Shown piece by piece: positions 1 through 9,617 of a DNA stretch of 64,000 nucleotides. This stretch comes from Halobaculum saliterrae (GTDB taxonomy: Archaea > Halobacteriota > Halobacteria > Halobacteriales > Haloferacaceae), in the NCBI RefSeq assembly GCF_009831625.1, contig NZ_WUUS01000001.1, positions 496,301-560,300 on the forward strand, in the 5' to 3' direction. The translations under genes and the position numbers were made by a program. Position 1 is the first letter of the stretch. Every line of letters begins with the position of its first letter. The notes under the pieces were generated by a model. The model worked only from the letters and a program-made list of their open reading frames with translations. It did not search any database and was not told the DNA's origin.

Positions 1-1184
<1,184 letters not shown>

Positions 1185-1356
1185 AGTAGGCCCCCAGCCA
1201 ACACCACACCCCACGACGCCGACACGCACCGCCTCCCGACCGAGACTCGATTCTTTCGACGCCGCGACCCGGAAGCCGCGGCTGTCCGTGTCGCGATCGC
1301 GCCGAGAACAGTTCCGGACTCGGACCGTCTCACCCTCGGCCCCGGGTCCGTTCCGC

Positions 1357-1743
1357 CTACAGCCCCGGCACCACGCCGCCGAGCACCAGCACGAGCGCGA
1401 CGGTGAGCACGAACAGCCCGAGCGAGAACACCCGCAGGCGCGCCCGACGGCTCCGGGCCACGTCAGGGACGTCGCCGTCCGCACTGCCGCCGCCACCGTT
1501 GCCGCCGAGACCGAGAATACCGCGCTGTTGCTCGCGTCCCCGGTCGGCCTCGGGGGGACGCATCCCGCCCGTCTCCGAGAGGGTGACGCCCGCCAACGTC
1601 GCCGCGGCGACCATCGACAGCGCGAGGACGACGAGCCCCGCGTCCCACCCGACCAGCCACGCGAGCCCCACGGCGGCCGCGACGCTGCCGACGGGGTAGG
1701 CGACCCCGACCCGCGCGTACGCCAGCGCACGCCGCCGGTCCAT
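1357..1743 (-). CDS. small haloarchaeal membrane protein
   Basis: 128-residue protein of unknown function. The start is taken at MDRRRALAYA, because the longer open frame upstream runs antisense to the FAD oxidase gene and does not look like coding sequence. Two hydrophobic segments follow at about residues 13-30 and 34-54. After them comes a polar glycine-rich loop (GLGGNGGGGSADG) and a C-terminal membrane segment at about 105-127. The gene lies convergent with the thermosome gene and divergent from the oxidase at 1861. No catalytic motif is visible. Confidence 0.65.
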   Translation of the reverse strand: MDRRRALAYARVGVAYPVGSVAAAVGLAWLVGWDAGLVVLALSMVAAATLAGVTLSETGGMRPPEADRGREQQRGILGLGGNGGGGSADGDVPDVARSRRARLRVFSLGLFVLTVALVLVLGGVVPGL

Positions 1744-1860
1744 GTGCCTCGGTCCGGCCGGCGGACCGATAGCCGTTGCGCTGTCGACCGCGGCAGCGCG
1801 GGGTGTGCCGGAACCGGGCGCCCGCGATGGCTTTTCCTTCCCGTGTCGACACCGGGTGGT

Positions 1861-3498
1861 ATGAACAGAGAATCGGACGACATCGCGGGCGGGCACGACG
1901 GCCGGGCGGTGGGCCGAGGGTCGGCGTTCGGTCGCGACGACGCCCGCGCGGTCGCCGACGCCCACGCCGACGCGCTCGCGTCGCTGGCGGCCGACCTGAT
2001 CGGCGACGGCCGTCCCGTGACCCGAGACGCCGTCGGCGACTGGCGAACGCTGTTCCCGGGCGCGGTCGTGACGCCGACGGACGACCGCTACGACGAGGCC
2101 CGACGCGTCTGGAACGGGTTCGTCTCGGCGTTCCCGGCCGCCGTCGCGTACCCCACGACCCCGAAGGGCGTCGCCCGCGTCGTCACCGCCGCGCGCGAGG
2201 CCGGACTCGGGATCGCGACGCGTTCGGGCGGGCACTCCTCGGTCGGGACCTCGACCGGCGACGGCGTCCTCGTGTGCGACGTGGGCGCGATGCGGGAGGT
2301 GACGGTCGACCCGGACGCGGGGGTCGCCGTCGTCGAGCCGGGCACCACCATCGGCGAACTCGACGCGGCGACGACCGAGCACGGCCTCGCGACGCCGCAG
2401 GGCGTCGCCCCCGGGGTCGGCGTGACCGGCCTGACGCTCGGCGGCGGCACGGGCTACCTCTCGCGAGCGCACGGGCTCGCGTGCGACCGGCTCGTCAGCG
2501 TCGACCTCGTCACCGCCGATGGCGAGCGAGTCACCGCGAGCCCGGACGCGAACTCCGACCTGTTTCGGGCGGTCCGGGGCGCCGGCGGCGACTTCGGCGT
2601 CGCCGTCGAGCTGGCGTTCGACCTCGTGTCGGTCCCCGACGAGGTGGCGATGTGCGACACGTGGTTCCCGGTCGACGACGCCGACGGGATCGCGGCGTTG
2701 CTACGGGCGTACCGACGGCTGCACCGGGACGCGCCCCGGGAGACGAACGCCTCGCCGTACGTCGCGCGGGTGCCCGACGAGCCGGGGTTCCCCGACGACC
2801 GCGCGGGCGACCTCGCGCTGTGCGTCCTCGGCGCGCACGCCGGGGATCCCGACCCCGGGGAACGGGCGCTCGCGCCGTTTCGCGACCTCGCGCGCGAGAC
2901 CGGGCGCGAACCGGGGGACGAGACCGAGCGTGAGGCCGAGTCCGGGACCGGGGCAAATCGCGAGGGTGAGGCGGCGGCGCCGCTGTTCGACCACGCCGAA
3001 CGAGTGCCGTACCGGGAGCTCCAGCGGTACCTCGGGGGCGAGTCCGGCGCCGGCGACCGCTACTACTGGAAGTCGGTCGCCGTCGAGACGTTCACCGACG
3101 ACCTCGTCGACCTCGTCGCCGAGCGGATGGCCGCACTGCCGGGCGAGGCGGACACGGAGCCGGACAGCACCGTCGTCGTCTGGCCGATGGGCGGCGCGAT
3201 CGCCGACCTCGACCCGACGGAAACGGCAGTGCCCGAGCGGGACGCCGAGGTGGTGCTCAACTTCGAGGCGCAGTGGGCCGACCCGGCCGACGACGACGAG
3301 CACGTCTCGTGGGCGCGCGGGTCCGCCGAGTCGGTTCGCGAGGTCGGAACGGTGACGGGGGAACTGCCGAACTTCTCGGGGACCGAGCGCGGCGAGGCCG
3401 CCGCCCGCGACGTGTACGGCGACAACTACCGGTGGCTTCGGGGGGTGAAGCGACGACGGGACCCCGACGGAGTGTTCTCCCCGAGCGGCCGCCTGTGA
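1861..3498 (+). CDS. FAD-linked oxidoreductase, PCMH/BBE family
   Basis: 545-residue flavoprotein of the berberine-bridge-enzyme-like family. These enzymes oxidise sugars or other alcohols and pass electrons to O2 or an acceptor. The start is the first in-frame ATG downstream of the divergent neighbour. The PCMH FAD-binding domain spans about residues 85-260, with RSGGHSS (the His is the usual covalent FAD site) and GVTGLTLGGGTG. The C-terminal BBE segment DNYRWLRGVKRRRDPDGVF is intact. The second covalent FAD ligand, a Cys normally just before VGxxG, is replaced by GVAPGVGVTG, so a single covalent FAD bond is likely. The insert at about residues 340-385 is acidic and low in complexity. The substrate is unknown. 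Confidence 0.85.
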   Translation: MNRESDDIAGGHDGRAVGRGSAFGRDDARAVADAHADALASLAADLIGDGRPVTRDAVGDWRTLFPGAVVTPTDDRYDEARRVWNGFVSAFPAAVAYPTTPKGVARVVTAAREAGLGIATRSGGHSSVGTSTGDGVLVCDVGAMREVTVDPDAGVAVVEPGTTIGELDAATTEHGLATPQGVAPGVGVTGLTLGGGTGYLSRAHGLACDRLVSVDLVTADGERVTASPDANSDLFRAVRGAGGDFGVAVELAFDLVSVPDEVAMCDTWFPVDDADGIAALLRAYRRLHRDAPRETNASPYVARVPDEPGFPDDRAGDLALCVLGAHAGDPDPGERALAPFRDLARETGREPGDETEREAESGTGANREGEAAAPLFDHAERVPYRELQRYLGGESGAGDRYYWKSVAVETFTDDLVDLVAERMAALPGEADTEPDSTVVVWPMGGAIADLDPTETAVPERDAEVVLNFEAQWADPADDDEHVSWARGSAESVREVGTVTGELPNFSGTERGEAAARDVYGDNYRWLRGVKRRRDPDGVFSPSGRL

Positions 3499-3574
3499 CG
3501 TGATCACGAAGCGTTCGATTCAACACTGATAGCCGGAGAGACGCCGTTATCCGTCCCGAGCACGTAGTTCCGAC

Positions 3575-3769
3575 ATGGACACTCCCTCCACGCGAACCAG
3601 CCGACCGCCGCCGAAGAGCACGCTGTTTTGCCCCGAGTGCGACCACGCCGCCCCCGTCGGGGAGGACTGGATCGTCGAGGAACACCGCGACGGCGTCGAG
3701 GCGCTGACGTGCCCCGACTGCGGCGCGACCCTGACGGTCCGCCGGACGGCCGACCCGATCGCCGCGTGA
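3575..3769 (+). CDS. small zinc-ribbon protein
   Basis: 64-residue protein with two CPxC knuckles, C19-C22 (FCPECDH) and C46-C49 (TCPDCG), forming one probable zinc ribbon. Pro/Ser/Thr-rich residues 1-14 are probably disordered. Proteins this small with a single zinc ribbon are common in haloarchaea and mostly uncharacterised. The gene lies alone between the oxidase and a convergent membrane protein gene whose stop is 3 nt away. Confidence 0.75.
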   Translation: MDTPSTRTSRPPPKSTLFCPECDHAAPVGEDWIVEEHRDGVEALTCPDCGATLTVRRTADPIAA

Positions 3770-3771
3770 CG

Positions 3772-4053
3772 TCACTGAACGGTGACGTACACGAGGAACG
3801 CGATCGCAGCCGTCTCCAGCGCCTGTAACGCCAGCATCGCCTCGACGGCCGCGGGGGGCAGCGCCAACCCGGAGAAGTAGTAGTACAGCGCGAGCACGTT
3901 CTCAGCGAGCAGCAGCAGGGCGAACACGAGCGATCCGAGCGTCTCCCGCGAGCGGATCTCGCCGTACGTCCGTGCCCAGACGGCGACGAGCGTCGCCAGC
4001 AGGACGACGTTCAGCCCGGCCGACGCGCGGGCCAGATCGAGCGTCAGGCTCAT
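3772..4053 (-). CDS. three-helix membrane protein paired with an HTH regulator
   Basis: 93-residue very hydrophobic protein with membrane helices at about residues 8-27, 38-60 and 68-92, and no enzymatic motif. It follows the winged-helix gene at 4103-4381 on the same strand with a gap of about 50 nt. In haloarchaea, small ArsR-like regulators are often followed by a gene for a small membrane protein like this one, so a shared transcript and a sensing or membrane-response role are plausible. That role is inference. Confidence 0.7.
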   Translation of the reverse strand: MSLTLDLARASAGLNVVLLATLVAVWARTYGEIRSRETLGSLVFALLLLAENVLALYYYFSGLALPPAAVEAMLALQALETAAIAFLVYVTVQ

Positions 4054-4102
4054 CGGTACCTCCGGGGTGGGCGCGATGCGCCGGTAGTGAGTGTGTGATC
4101 AG

Positions 4103-4381
4103 TCATGCGTCGAGTTGGTCGGTGATCTCCTCGACGGTGTCCCAGTGATCCCGGGCGCGGTCCGTCGGCAGGTAGACGGCGCCGTAGTCCGAGCCGCTGT
4201 TTCGAACGACGTCGTTGCGCGAGAGCACGTCGAGGTGGTGTCTGACAGTCTTGTACGCGAGATCCAGCTCCGTCGCGAGTTGGTTCGCGTTTCGCGGGCG
4301 CTCGTCGAGCGCCTTCAGAATGCGCGCTCTGTTCGGTCCCCCCCGGGTCCCGGCCAACACCTGCCACAGGACCGCCTCCAT
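4103..4381 (-). CDS. winged helix-turn-helix transcriptional regulator
   Basis: 92-residue ArsR/MarR-like DNA-binding protein. The fold is visible as GGPNRARILKALDERPRN (helix 1 and turn), ANQLATELDLAYKTVRHHL (helix-turn-helix with recognition helix) and LSRNDVVRNSGSDYGAVYLP (wing). The start at MEAVLWQVLAG is supported by a TATA-like box 25-35 nt upstream, which gives a near-leaderless transcript. It is probably co-transcribed with the membrane protein gene downstream. It lacks a ligand domain, and its targets are unknown. Confidence 0.85.
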   Translation of the reverse strand: MEAVLWQVLAGTRGGPNRARILKALDERPRNANQLATELDLAYKTVRHHLDVLSRNDVVRNSGSDYGAVYLPTDRARDHWDTVEEITDQLDA

Positions 4382-4405
4382 CGGACAACCACAGAGCCGC
4401 CCGTC

Positions 4406-4415
4406 ACCTAAATAC
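4406..4415 (-). promoter_or_regulatory. TATA-like box for the winged-helix gene
   Basis: The minus strand reads GTATTTAGGT, centred about 29 nt before the ATG at 4381. This is the spacing expected for a leaderless haloarchaeal transcript. It is a local AT-rich island in a GC-rich intergenic region. Confidence 0.55.
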
Positions 4416-4478
4416 ACCGGCGGGGCCGGCGGCCGCCGGGTCTCGGATCGACGGCCGCGGCGGCCGCCCGTCTCGCGA

Positions 4479-5348
4479 TCAGTCGTCGCTCTCCTCCCCG
4501 TCGTCTCGACCGCGCCCCCGTCCGGGGACGTCCTCCGGCGGCCCGCGCTCGACCTCGTCGGCACCGTCGTCCCCGCCGTCCGCCTCGTCGTCATCGTCGC
4601 CGCGGGGCGGCGCGCCGGCGTCGAGCGTCGGCAGGAGCCCGAACGGCTCGGCGGCGGGCTCGTCCTCGGCCGTCAGGTAGCCGAGCGCGAACACGGTGTA
4701 CGTCGACCGCCCCGCGAGTTCGACGTCCTCCGCCTCGAACACGACGTCGCCGTCGTCGTCCGCCGTGTCGGGCCGGATCTCCACGTCGTACTCCCCGGCG
4801 GGGACGACCGCGTACCCGCTCGAGTCCCCGAAGGCGACGCCGTCGAACAGCGTGAGCACGCCGTCGTTCACAGTCACGTCGACCGCTGGCGCGTCCGGCG
4901 AGGCGTGGACCGCACGGACCCGCGCCTCGTCGTCGTCGAGGTTCGCGCCGTTCGTGTCCGCCAGCACCGAGACCGTGAACTCGGTGTCGTCGTCGGACAC
5001 CTCGCCGAGCGCGACGGCGGTGTAGTCCTCGGCCGCCAGATCGACTTCCGCGGGGCCGAACACGGTCGTGTCGGTGCCGGAGACGTTCACGGCGACCTCG
5101 TACTCGCCGGCCGGCAGTTCGAGGTAGTCGGTGACCTGCCGGAACTCGAGGCCCTCGACGGCGACCGCGCCGTCGACGAGCACGTCGACCGCCGGCGCAT
5201 CCGGCGAGGCGTGGGCGATCCGGAGACCCGCCTCGTCGCCGCCCCGTTCGGTTCCCTCGTCCGCAGTCACGGCACCGGCGCCGCCGACGAGCAGCGCGGT
5301 GCCGGTCGCGATTCCCCCCAGTACGGTCCGTCGAGTCGTGTCGGTCAT
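4479..5348 (-). CDS. DUF4397 protein, Tat-exported, two repeats
   Basis: 289-residue predicted cell-surface protein. It has a twin-arginine signal (TRRTVLGG at residues 4-11, followed by a hydrophobic stretch to about residue 29). Two tandem DUF4397 modules follow, at about 41-140 and 145-240, each opening with the family signature HASPDAPAVDV and containing the PAGEYEV/PAGEYDV motif. The C-terminus (about 255-289) is an Asp/Glu/Gly/Arg-rich low-complexity tail. No cell-wall anchor or PGF sorting signal is visible. The start is the ATG of the Tat signal, because the ORF upstream of it is Arg-rich and not plausible. The function of DUF4397 is unknown; it is a secreted beta-rich domain. Confidence 0.9.
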   Translation of the reverse strand: MTDTTRRTVLGGIATGTALLVGGAGAVTADEGTERGGDEAGLRIAHASPDAPAVDVLVDGAVAVEGLEFRQVTDYLELPAGEYEVAVNVSGTDTTVFGPAEVDLAAEDYTAVALGEVSDDDTEFTVSVLADTNGANLDDDEARVRAVHASPDAPAVDVTVNDGVLTLFDGVAFGDSSGYAVVPAGEYDVEIRPDTADDDGDVVFEAEDVELAGRSTYTVFALGYLTAEDEPAAEPFGLLPTLDAGAPPRGDDDDEADGGDDGADEVERGPPEDVPGRGRGRDDGEESDD

Positions 5349-5529
5349 TGATGACCAGCCTATATTCCGGCTTCGTAGCCAATGAATTATTTTCCCGAAA
5401 GGGACCCAAATTCGACCAAAGAGGACGACGGTCGGTCGACGGGACCGGCCACGACGGGGACGCCGGAGGCGTGCCCGACGGATCGCCGACACGGTGGGGT
5501 TGAAACCGCGGGCGGTCGTGGGAACCCGT

Positions 5530-6573
5530 ATGCGCGCAGCAGTGTTTCACGGCCCCGGAGACATCCGGGTCGAGGAGGTCGACAAGCCCGAGATCGAGGA
5601 GCCGACCGACGCCATCGTCCGCGTGACGCACACCGCCATCTGCGGGTCGGACCTGTGGTTCTACCGCGGGGAGAGCGACCGCGACGCCGGCACCGGCGTC
5701 GGTCACGAGCCGATGGGCATCGCCGAGGAGGTCGGCGAGGACGTGCGCTCGGTCGAGCCGGGCGACCGCGTGCTCGCGCCCTTCGCCATCTCCTGTGGCT
5801 CGTGTGAGTTCTGTCGCAAGGGACTGCACACCTCCTGTGTGAACGGCGACTCCTGGGGCGGCGACAACGGCGGCGGACAGGGGGAGTTCGTCCGCTCGAC
5901 GCACGCCGACGGCACGCTCGTCCGGGTTCCGGACCGCTACGCCGACGACGAGGCGGTCCTCGAGTCCCTGCTCCCGCTCACCGACGTGATGGGGACGGGG
6001 CACCACGCCGCTCTCTCGGCGGGTGTCGAGGCGGGCGAGGACGCCGTCGTCGTCGGCGACGGCGCCGTCGGCCTGTGCGGCGTCGCGGCCGCCCGCCGGC
6101 TGGGGGCCGAGCGGGTCGTCGCCGTCGGACACCACGAGGACCGGCTCGACATCGCCGAGGAGTTCGGCGCGACGCACACGGTCGCCGAGCGCGGCGAGGC
6201 GGCCGTCGAGGAGGTGCTGGACATCACGAACGGCGGCGCGAACCACGTGCTCGAGTGCGTCGGCGCCGCCTCGGCGATGGAGACGGCCGTCGAGGTCGCC
6301 CGCCCCGGCGGCACCGTCGGCTACGTCGGGGTTCCGCACGGGATGGAGGGCGGCCTCGACCTGTTCCCGTTCTTCGGCGACAACATCGCGCTCCGCGGCG
6401 GCGTCGCGCCCGTCCGTGCGTACGCCGAGGAACTGATGGCCGACGTGCTTCAGGGCACGCTCGACCCGTCGCCGATCTTCACCGAGACCGTGGGCCTCGA
6501 CGGCGTCCCCGAGGGATACCGCATGATGGACGAGCGCGAGGCGGTGAAGGTGCTGGTCAAGCCCTGGGAGTGA
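5530..6573 (+). CDS. zinc-dependent alcohol dehydrogenase (MDR family)
   Basis: 347-residue medium-chain dehydrogenase/reductase that oxidises an alcohol with NAD(P). The GroES-like domain carries catalytic zinc ligands C38 (CGSDLWFYRG) and H59-E60 (GHEPMG), and the structural zinc set C89-C92-C95-C103 (CGSCEFCRKGLHTSC). The Rossmann domain has VVVGDGAVGLCG. The start is placed at MRAAVFHGPGD, the usual family N-terminus; the ATG 36 nt upstream adds an implausible leader. It stands alone, so the substrate is unknown. The fold most resembles glutathione-independent formaldehyde or threonine dehydrogenase-like MDRs. Confidence 0.9.
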   Translation: MRAAVFHGPGDIRVEEVDKPEIEEPTDAIVRVTHTAICGSDLWFYRGESDRDAGTGVGHEPMGIAEEVGEDVRSVEPGDRVLAPFAISCGSCEFCRKGLHTSCVNGDSWGGDNGGGQGEFVRSTHADGTLVRVPDRYADDEAVLESLLPLTDVMGTGHHAALSAGVEAGEDAVVVGDGAVGLCGVAAARRLGAERVVAVGHHEDRLDIAEEFGATHTVAERGEAAVEEVLDITNGGANHVLECVGAASAMETAVEVARPGGTVGYVGVPHGMEGGLDLFPFFGDNIALRGGVAPVRAYAEELMADVLQGTLDPSPIFTETVGLDGVPEGYRMMDEREAVKVLVKPWE

Positions 6574-6644
6574 GTCGAGACCGGGTTTCACGTCAAGTGC
6601 TACCGCGTGCCAAACGCTAAGCCCCGGGGCGCGAACGTGCCCGC

Positions 6645-7376
6645 ATGGAGGTCGCAGAGCGGCCCACGTTCGAGTCCGAGGTGAGCAAGCGGATCTACGA
6701 GTACGTCGAGCGCCACGGCACCGCGAACCGCCACGTCGTCCAGCGGACCGTCTCGGCGCCGGCCGAGGAGTTCGAGCGCGAACTCGACCGGTTGGAGTCA
6801 CGCGGGTACCTCGACGACGACGGCGGGACGCTCCGCGTCGCGCTCGACGTGGGCGCGGTCGAGGAGTACGAGACCGCCGACACGTCGTTCACGATCCGCC
6901 CCGCCCGTCAGAACGACTTCGAGGGACTGGTCGCGGCGATCCGCGCGGTCACCGACGAGGAGACGTACGTCGTCGCCGAGAGCATCGCGGAGCAGTTGCT
7001 GTACGAGGAGACGGTGACGCGACACAACTCGGTTGAGTCGCGAGTGTTCTTCGTCGCCACGGTCGGTGAGGACCTCGTCGGCTGGACCCACCTCGACCTG
7101 CCGCAGGTATCGCGAGTTCGCGAGACCGCGAAACAGACCGTCGGTGTCGCTCCCGAGCACAGGCGGGTGGGCATCGGTGGGAAACTGCTGCAGCGCGGGC
7201 TCGATTGGGCCGAGGCTAACGGCTTCCGGAAGGTGTACAACAGCGTTCCGGTGACGAACGCCGCCGCTCTGGAGTTCCTCGGCGACCACGGCTGGGAGAC
7301 CGAAGCGATCCGCCGCGACCACTACACCATCGACGGGGAGTACGTCGACGAGGCGATGATGGCGTACACCTTTTGA
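6645..7376 (+). CDS. GNAT acetyltransferase with N-terminal winged helix
   Basis: 243-residue protein in two parts. Residues 1-68 form a small winged-helix-like domain (SKRIYEYVERHGTANRHVVQ, then LDRLESRGYLDDDGGTLRV). Residues 80-243 form a GNAT N-acetyltransferase domain, opening with FTIRPARQNDFEGL. The acetyl-CoA loop is HRRVGIGGKLLQRGL and the late strand is KVYNSVPVTNAAALEFLGDHGW. The combination suggests an acetyltransferase acting on a protein or small molecule, with the N-terminal domain giving substrate or DNA contact. The substrate is unknown. It is flanked by unrelated genes. Confidence 0.88.
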   Translation: MEVAERPTFESEVSKRIYEYVERHGTANRHVVQRTVSAPAEEFERELDRLESRGYLDDDGGTLRVALDVGAVEEYETADTSFTIRPARQNDFEGLVAAIRAVTDEETYVVAESIAEQLLYEETVTRHNSVESRVFFVATVGEDLVGWTHLDLPQVSRVRETAKQTVGVAPEHRRVGIGGKLLQRGLDWAEANGFRKVYNSVPVTNAAALEFLGDHGWETEAIRRDHYTIDGEYVDEAMMAYTF

Positions 7377-7603
7377 GACCGGACGGACGGAACGATCACC
7401 CGCCTGGAGCCTCTCGTTCTGCCGCGGCCCGACACAGTCGTCAGTCACGGTCGCGCGATCGTGTCATACCGATCCACCCCGGCGGACGAAGCCGCCAATA
7501 AATTGTAGACGCGGCCAGCACACCCGTTGTTGATGTGCCCGACAGGAACGAGTGGTCTGCCGCGACTCGACGGAGGACCGTATCTATCACGCGGTGATCA
7601 CTG

Positions 7604-9139
7604 ATGTCGGTTCGAGTCAACTGGCGCCAGAGCGTCGCGTTCACCGGGACCGTGATCAAGTATCTCGCGGTCGCCATGCTCGTTCCCCTGGCGATCGGCC
7701 TCCTCTACGGCGAGGACACGGTCGTGTTCCTCCTCTCCATCGGGATCGCCGTCGGCGTCGGCCTCCTGCTGGAGCGGCTCGAGGACGACCCCCAACTCGG
7801 TGCCCGCGAGGCGCTTCTGTTCGTGGCGATCGCCTGGGGTGCCGTCGCGGTCGTCGGCGCGATCCCGTACGTCCTCGCGGGGTACGGGACCGACTCCGCG
7901 CTCCGGCTCCCGGTCAACGCGCTGTTCGAGTCGATGTCCGGCTTCACCACGACCGGCGCCACCGTCACCGCCGAGATCTCCTTCGAGCAGCACTCCCACG
8001 CGCTGTTGATGTGGCGGCAACTCACCCAGTGGCTCGGCGGCATGGGGATCATCGTGCTGATGGTGGCGATCCTCCCGGAGGCCGCGGTCAACGGCGCGCA
8101 ACTGATCGACTCGGAGGCTCCCGGGCCGGAACTCCAGAAGCTGACCCCGAAGATCGCCGAGACCGCGCGGCTGCTCTGGTTGTTCTATCTAGGCTTCACC
8201 GTCCTCTACGTGTGCATCCTCGTTGCCCTCCACTACGCGGGGATGGCGCCGAACATGGACGTCTACAACGCGGTCGCCCACGGCTTCACGACGCTCCCGA
8301 CGGGCGGGTTTTCGCCGCAGGCGGACAGCATCGCGGCGTTCTCGCCGGCCGTCCAGTGGGTTGTCATCCCGTTCATGCTCGTCGCGGGGATGAACTTCGC
8401 GCTGTTCTACCTGCTGCTGCAGGACGAGTACGCGGCGTTCCTCCGGGACCGTGAGCTCCGGGCGTATCTGGGAGCCAACGCCGGCGTGGCCGTGATCCTG
8501 TGGGGGCTCCTGTTCACGGGGTCGGCGCCGCCGCTGGAGCTCGGCGGCGTCACGCAGGGCGCGCTGGAGAACTCGCTCCGACAGGCCACCTTCCAGGTCG
8601 CCTCGCTGTTGAACTCGACGGGGTACGCGACCAGCGACTTCGCACAGTGGGGGACGACCGCACAGGGAGTCCTGTTGTTCGCGATGTTCATCGGCGGGTC
8701 CGCCGGGTCGACCGGGGGCGGCGTGAAGATCGTCCGCTGGATCGTGGTGATCAAGAGCATCCGGCGGCAGCTGTTCACGACATCGCACCCGGACGCGGTC
8801 AAGCCGGTCCGCCTCGGGGGACACGTCATCGACGAGGGAGTGATCCAGGCGATCTACGGCTTCACGCTGTTGTACCTGCTCACGTTCGGCGTTGCGACGG
8901 TGTTGATCCTGCTGGACGCTGGACGTGTGGGCCTCGAGATGACGGTCTTGGAGGCGGTCAGCGCGAGCCTGGCGACGCTCGGAAACATCGGGCCGGGGTT
9001 CGGCTTCCTCGGGCCGTTCGGCAGCTATCTCGACTTCCCGGCGACGAGCAAGCTGCTGATGATCTTCCTGATGTGGATCGGGCGGCTGGAGATCATCCCG
9101 GTGTTCGTGATGTTCACCGGCGCCTTCTGGAACAGATAA
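7604..9139 (+). CDS. trkH: TrkH-type potassium uptake protein
   Basis: 511-residue membrane channel for K+ (possibly K+/Na+) uptake, important for the high-potassium cytosol of haloarchaea. Four pore loops of the TrkH/KtrB fold are visible: SGFTTTGAT (about residue 110), HGFTTLPTGGFSPQ (about 227), STGYATSDF (about 341) and GNIGPGFGF (about 462). Each has the selectivity-filter glycine. There are about ten hydrophobic helices. No TrkA/RCK regulatory gene is adjacent, so the NAD/ATP-binding partner must lie elsewhere. The start is the ATG of MSVRVNWRQSV. Confidence 0.93.
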   Translation: MSVRVNWRQSVAFTGTVIKYLAVAMLVPLAIGLLYGEDTVVFLLSIGIAVGVGLLLERLEDDPQLGAREALLFVAIAWGAVAVVGAIPYVLAGYGTDSALRLPVNALFESMSGFTTTGATVTAEISFEQHSHALLMWRQLTQWLGGMGIIVLMVAILPEAAVNGAQLIDSEAPGPELQKLTPKIAETARLLWLFYLGFTVLYVCILVALHYAGMAPNMDVYNAVAHGFTTLPTGGFSPQADSIAAFSPAVQWVVIPFMLVAGMNFALFYLLLQDEYAAFLRDRELRAYLGANAGVAVILWGLLFTGSAPPLELGGVTQGALENSLRQATFQVASLLNSTGYATSDFAQWGTTAQGVLLFAMFIGGSAGSTGGGVKIVRWIVVIKSIRRQLFTTSHPDAVKPVRLGGHVIDEGVIQAIYGFTLLYLLTFGVATVLILLDAGRVGLEMTVLEAVSASLATLGNIGPGFGFLGPFGSYLDFPATSKLLMIFLMWIGRLEIIPVFVMFTGAFWNR

Positions 9140-9272
9140 CCGGGTCCCGTCGAGGTTTCTCGTTTCGGACCGCTCGGCGGCCGGGGGCGGCTACCGATCC
9201 GGTATCTGCATAATACGACCGTTTCAGACGCTCAAGACGCTTCTTGACAGTAGCGCCGAAACGAATGGTACG

Positions 9273-9298
9273 GAAGCGGGCGACGAGGGATTTGAACC
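9273..9298 (-). repeat. partial copy of the tRNA-Arg 3' end (att-like direct repeat)
   Basis: These 26 bases are identical to 9410-9435, which cover the discriminator, the 3' acceptor strand and part of the T arm of the tRNA-Arg gene. The two copies are in the same orientation, 137 bp apart. A duplicated tRNA 3' end is what integration of a tRNA-targeting element leaves behind. The 111 bp between the copies encode no integrase. Confidence 0.8.
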
Positions 9299-9413
9299 AC
9301 GTGAACACCTCGCTTCGCTCGGTGTTCTCTGTTTCAAATCTCTCGAGACACTGTTCGCACTCACGGGCGCTCGCACACGCTCCGCGGTGCTCGCAGTGTG
9401 GTTCGCGCAGAAG

Positions 9414-9486
9414 CGGGCGACGAGGGATTTGAACCCCCGACCTCTTGGTCCGGAACCAAGCGTTCTGTCCGCTGAACTAGCCGCCC
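9414..9486 (-). tRNA. tRNA-Arg (anticodon CCG)
   Basis: A 73-nt cloverleaf can be folded on the minus strand. The acceptor is GGGCGGC paired with GTCGCCC (one G-U pair) and the discriminator is G. The anticodon arm is CTTGG-TTCCGGA-CCAAG with anticodon CCG, and the T arm is GGGGGTTCAAATCCC. No CCA is encoded, as is usual in haloarchaea, and no intron is seen. Confidence 0.96.
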
Positions 9487-9617
9487 TCACACTCCCGTAC
9501 CCCGGCCCGGCGAATAAGCCTTCGGAACCGTCACGAGCGCACGACGGGCGAGCCACGGGCTGGCGAGGACGGAGGCGACGGGTGAAAACGGGTCGGCGGT
9601 GGAGCGGGCGCGGTACG

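Noticed and set aside
4591-6801. Very long minus-strand open frame across the alcohol dehydrogenase gene
   Set aside because: It is an antisense shadow produced by GC-rich codon bias; the plus strand carries a clear MDR enzyme and the minus frame has no family motif.
9240-9413. Second tRNA gene upstream of tRNA-Arg
   Set aside because: Only the 3' acceptor and part of the T arm are present at 9273-9298; no anticodon or D arm can be folded.
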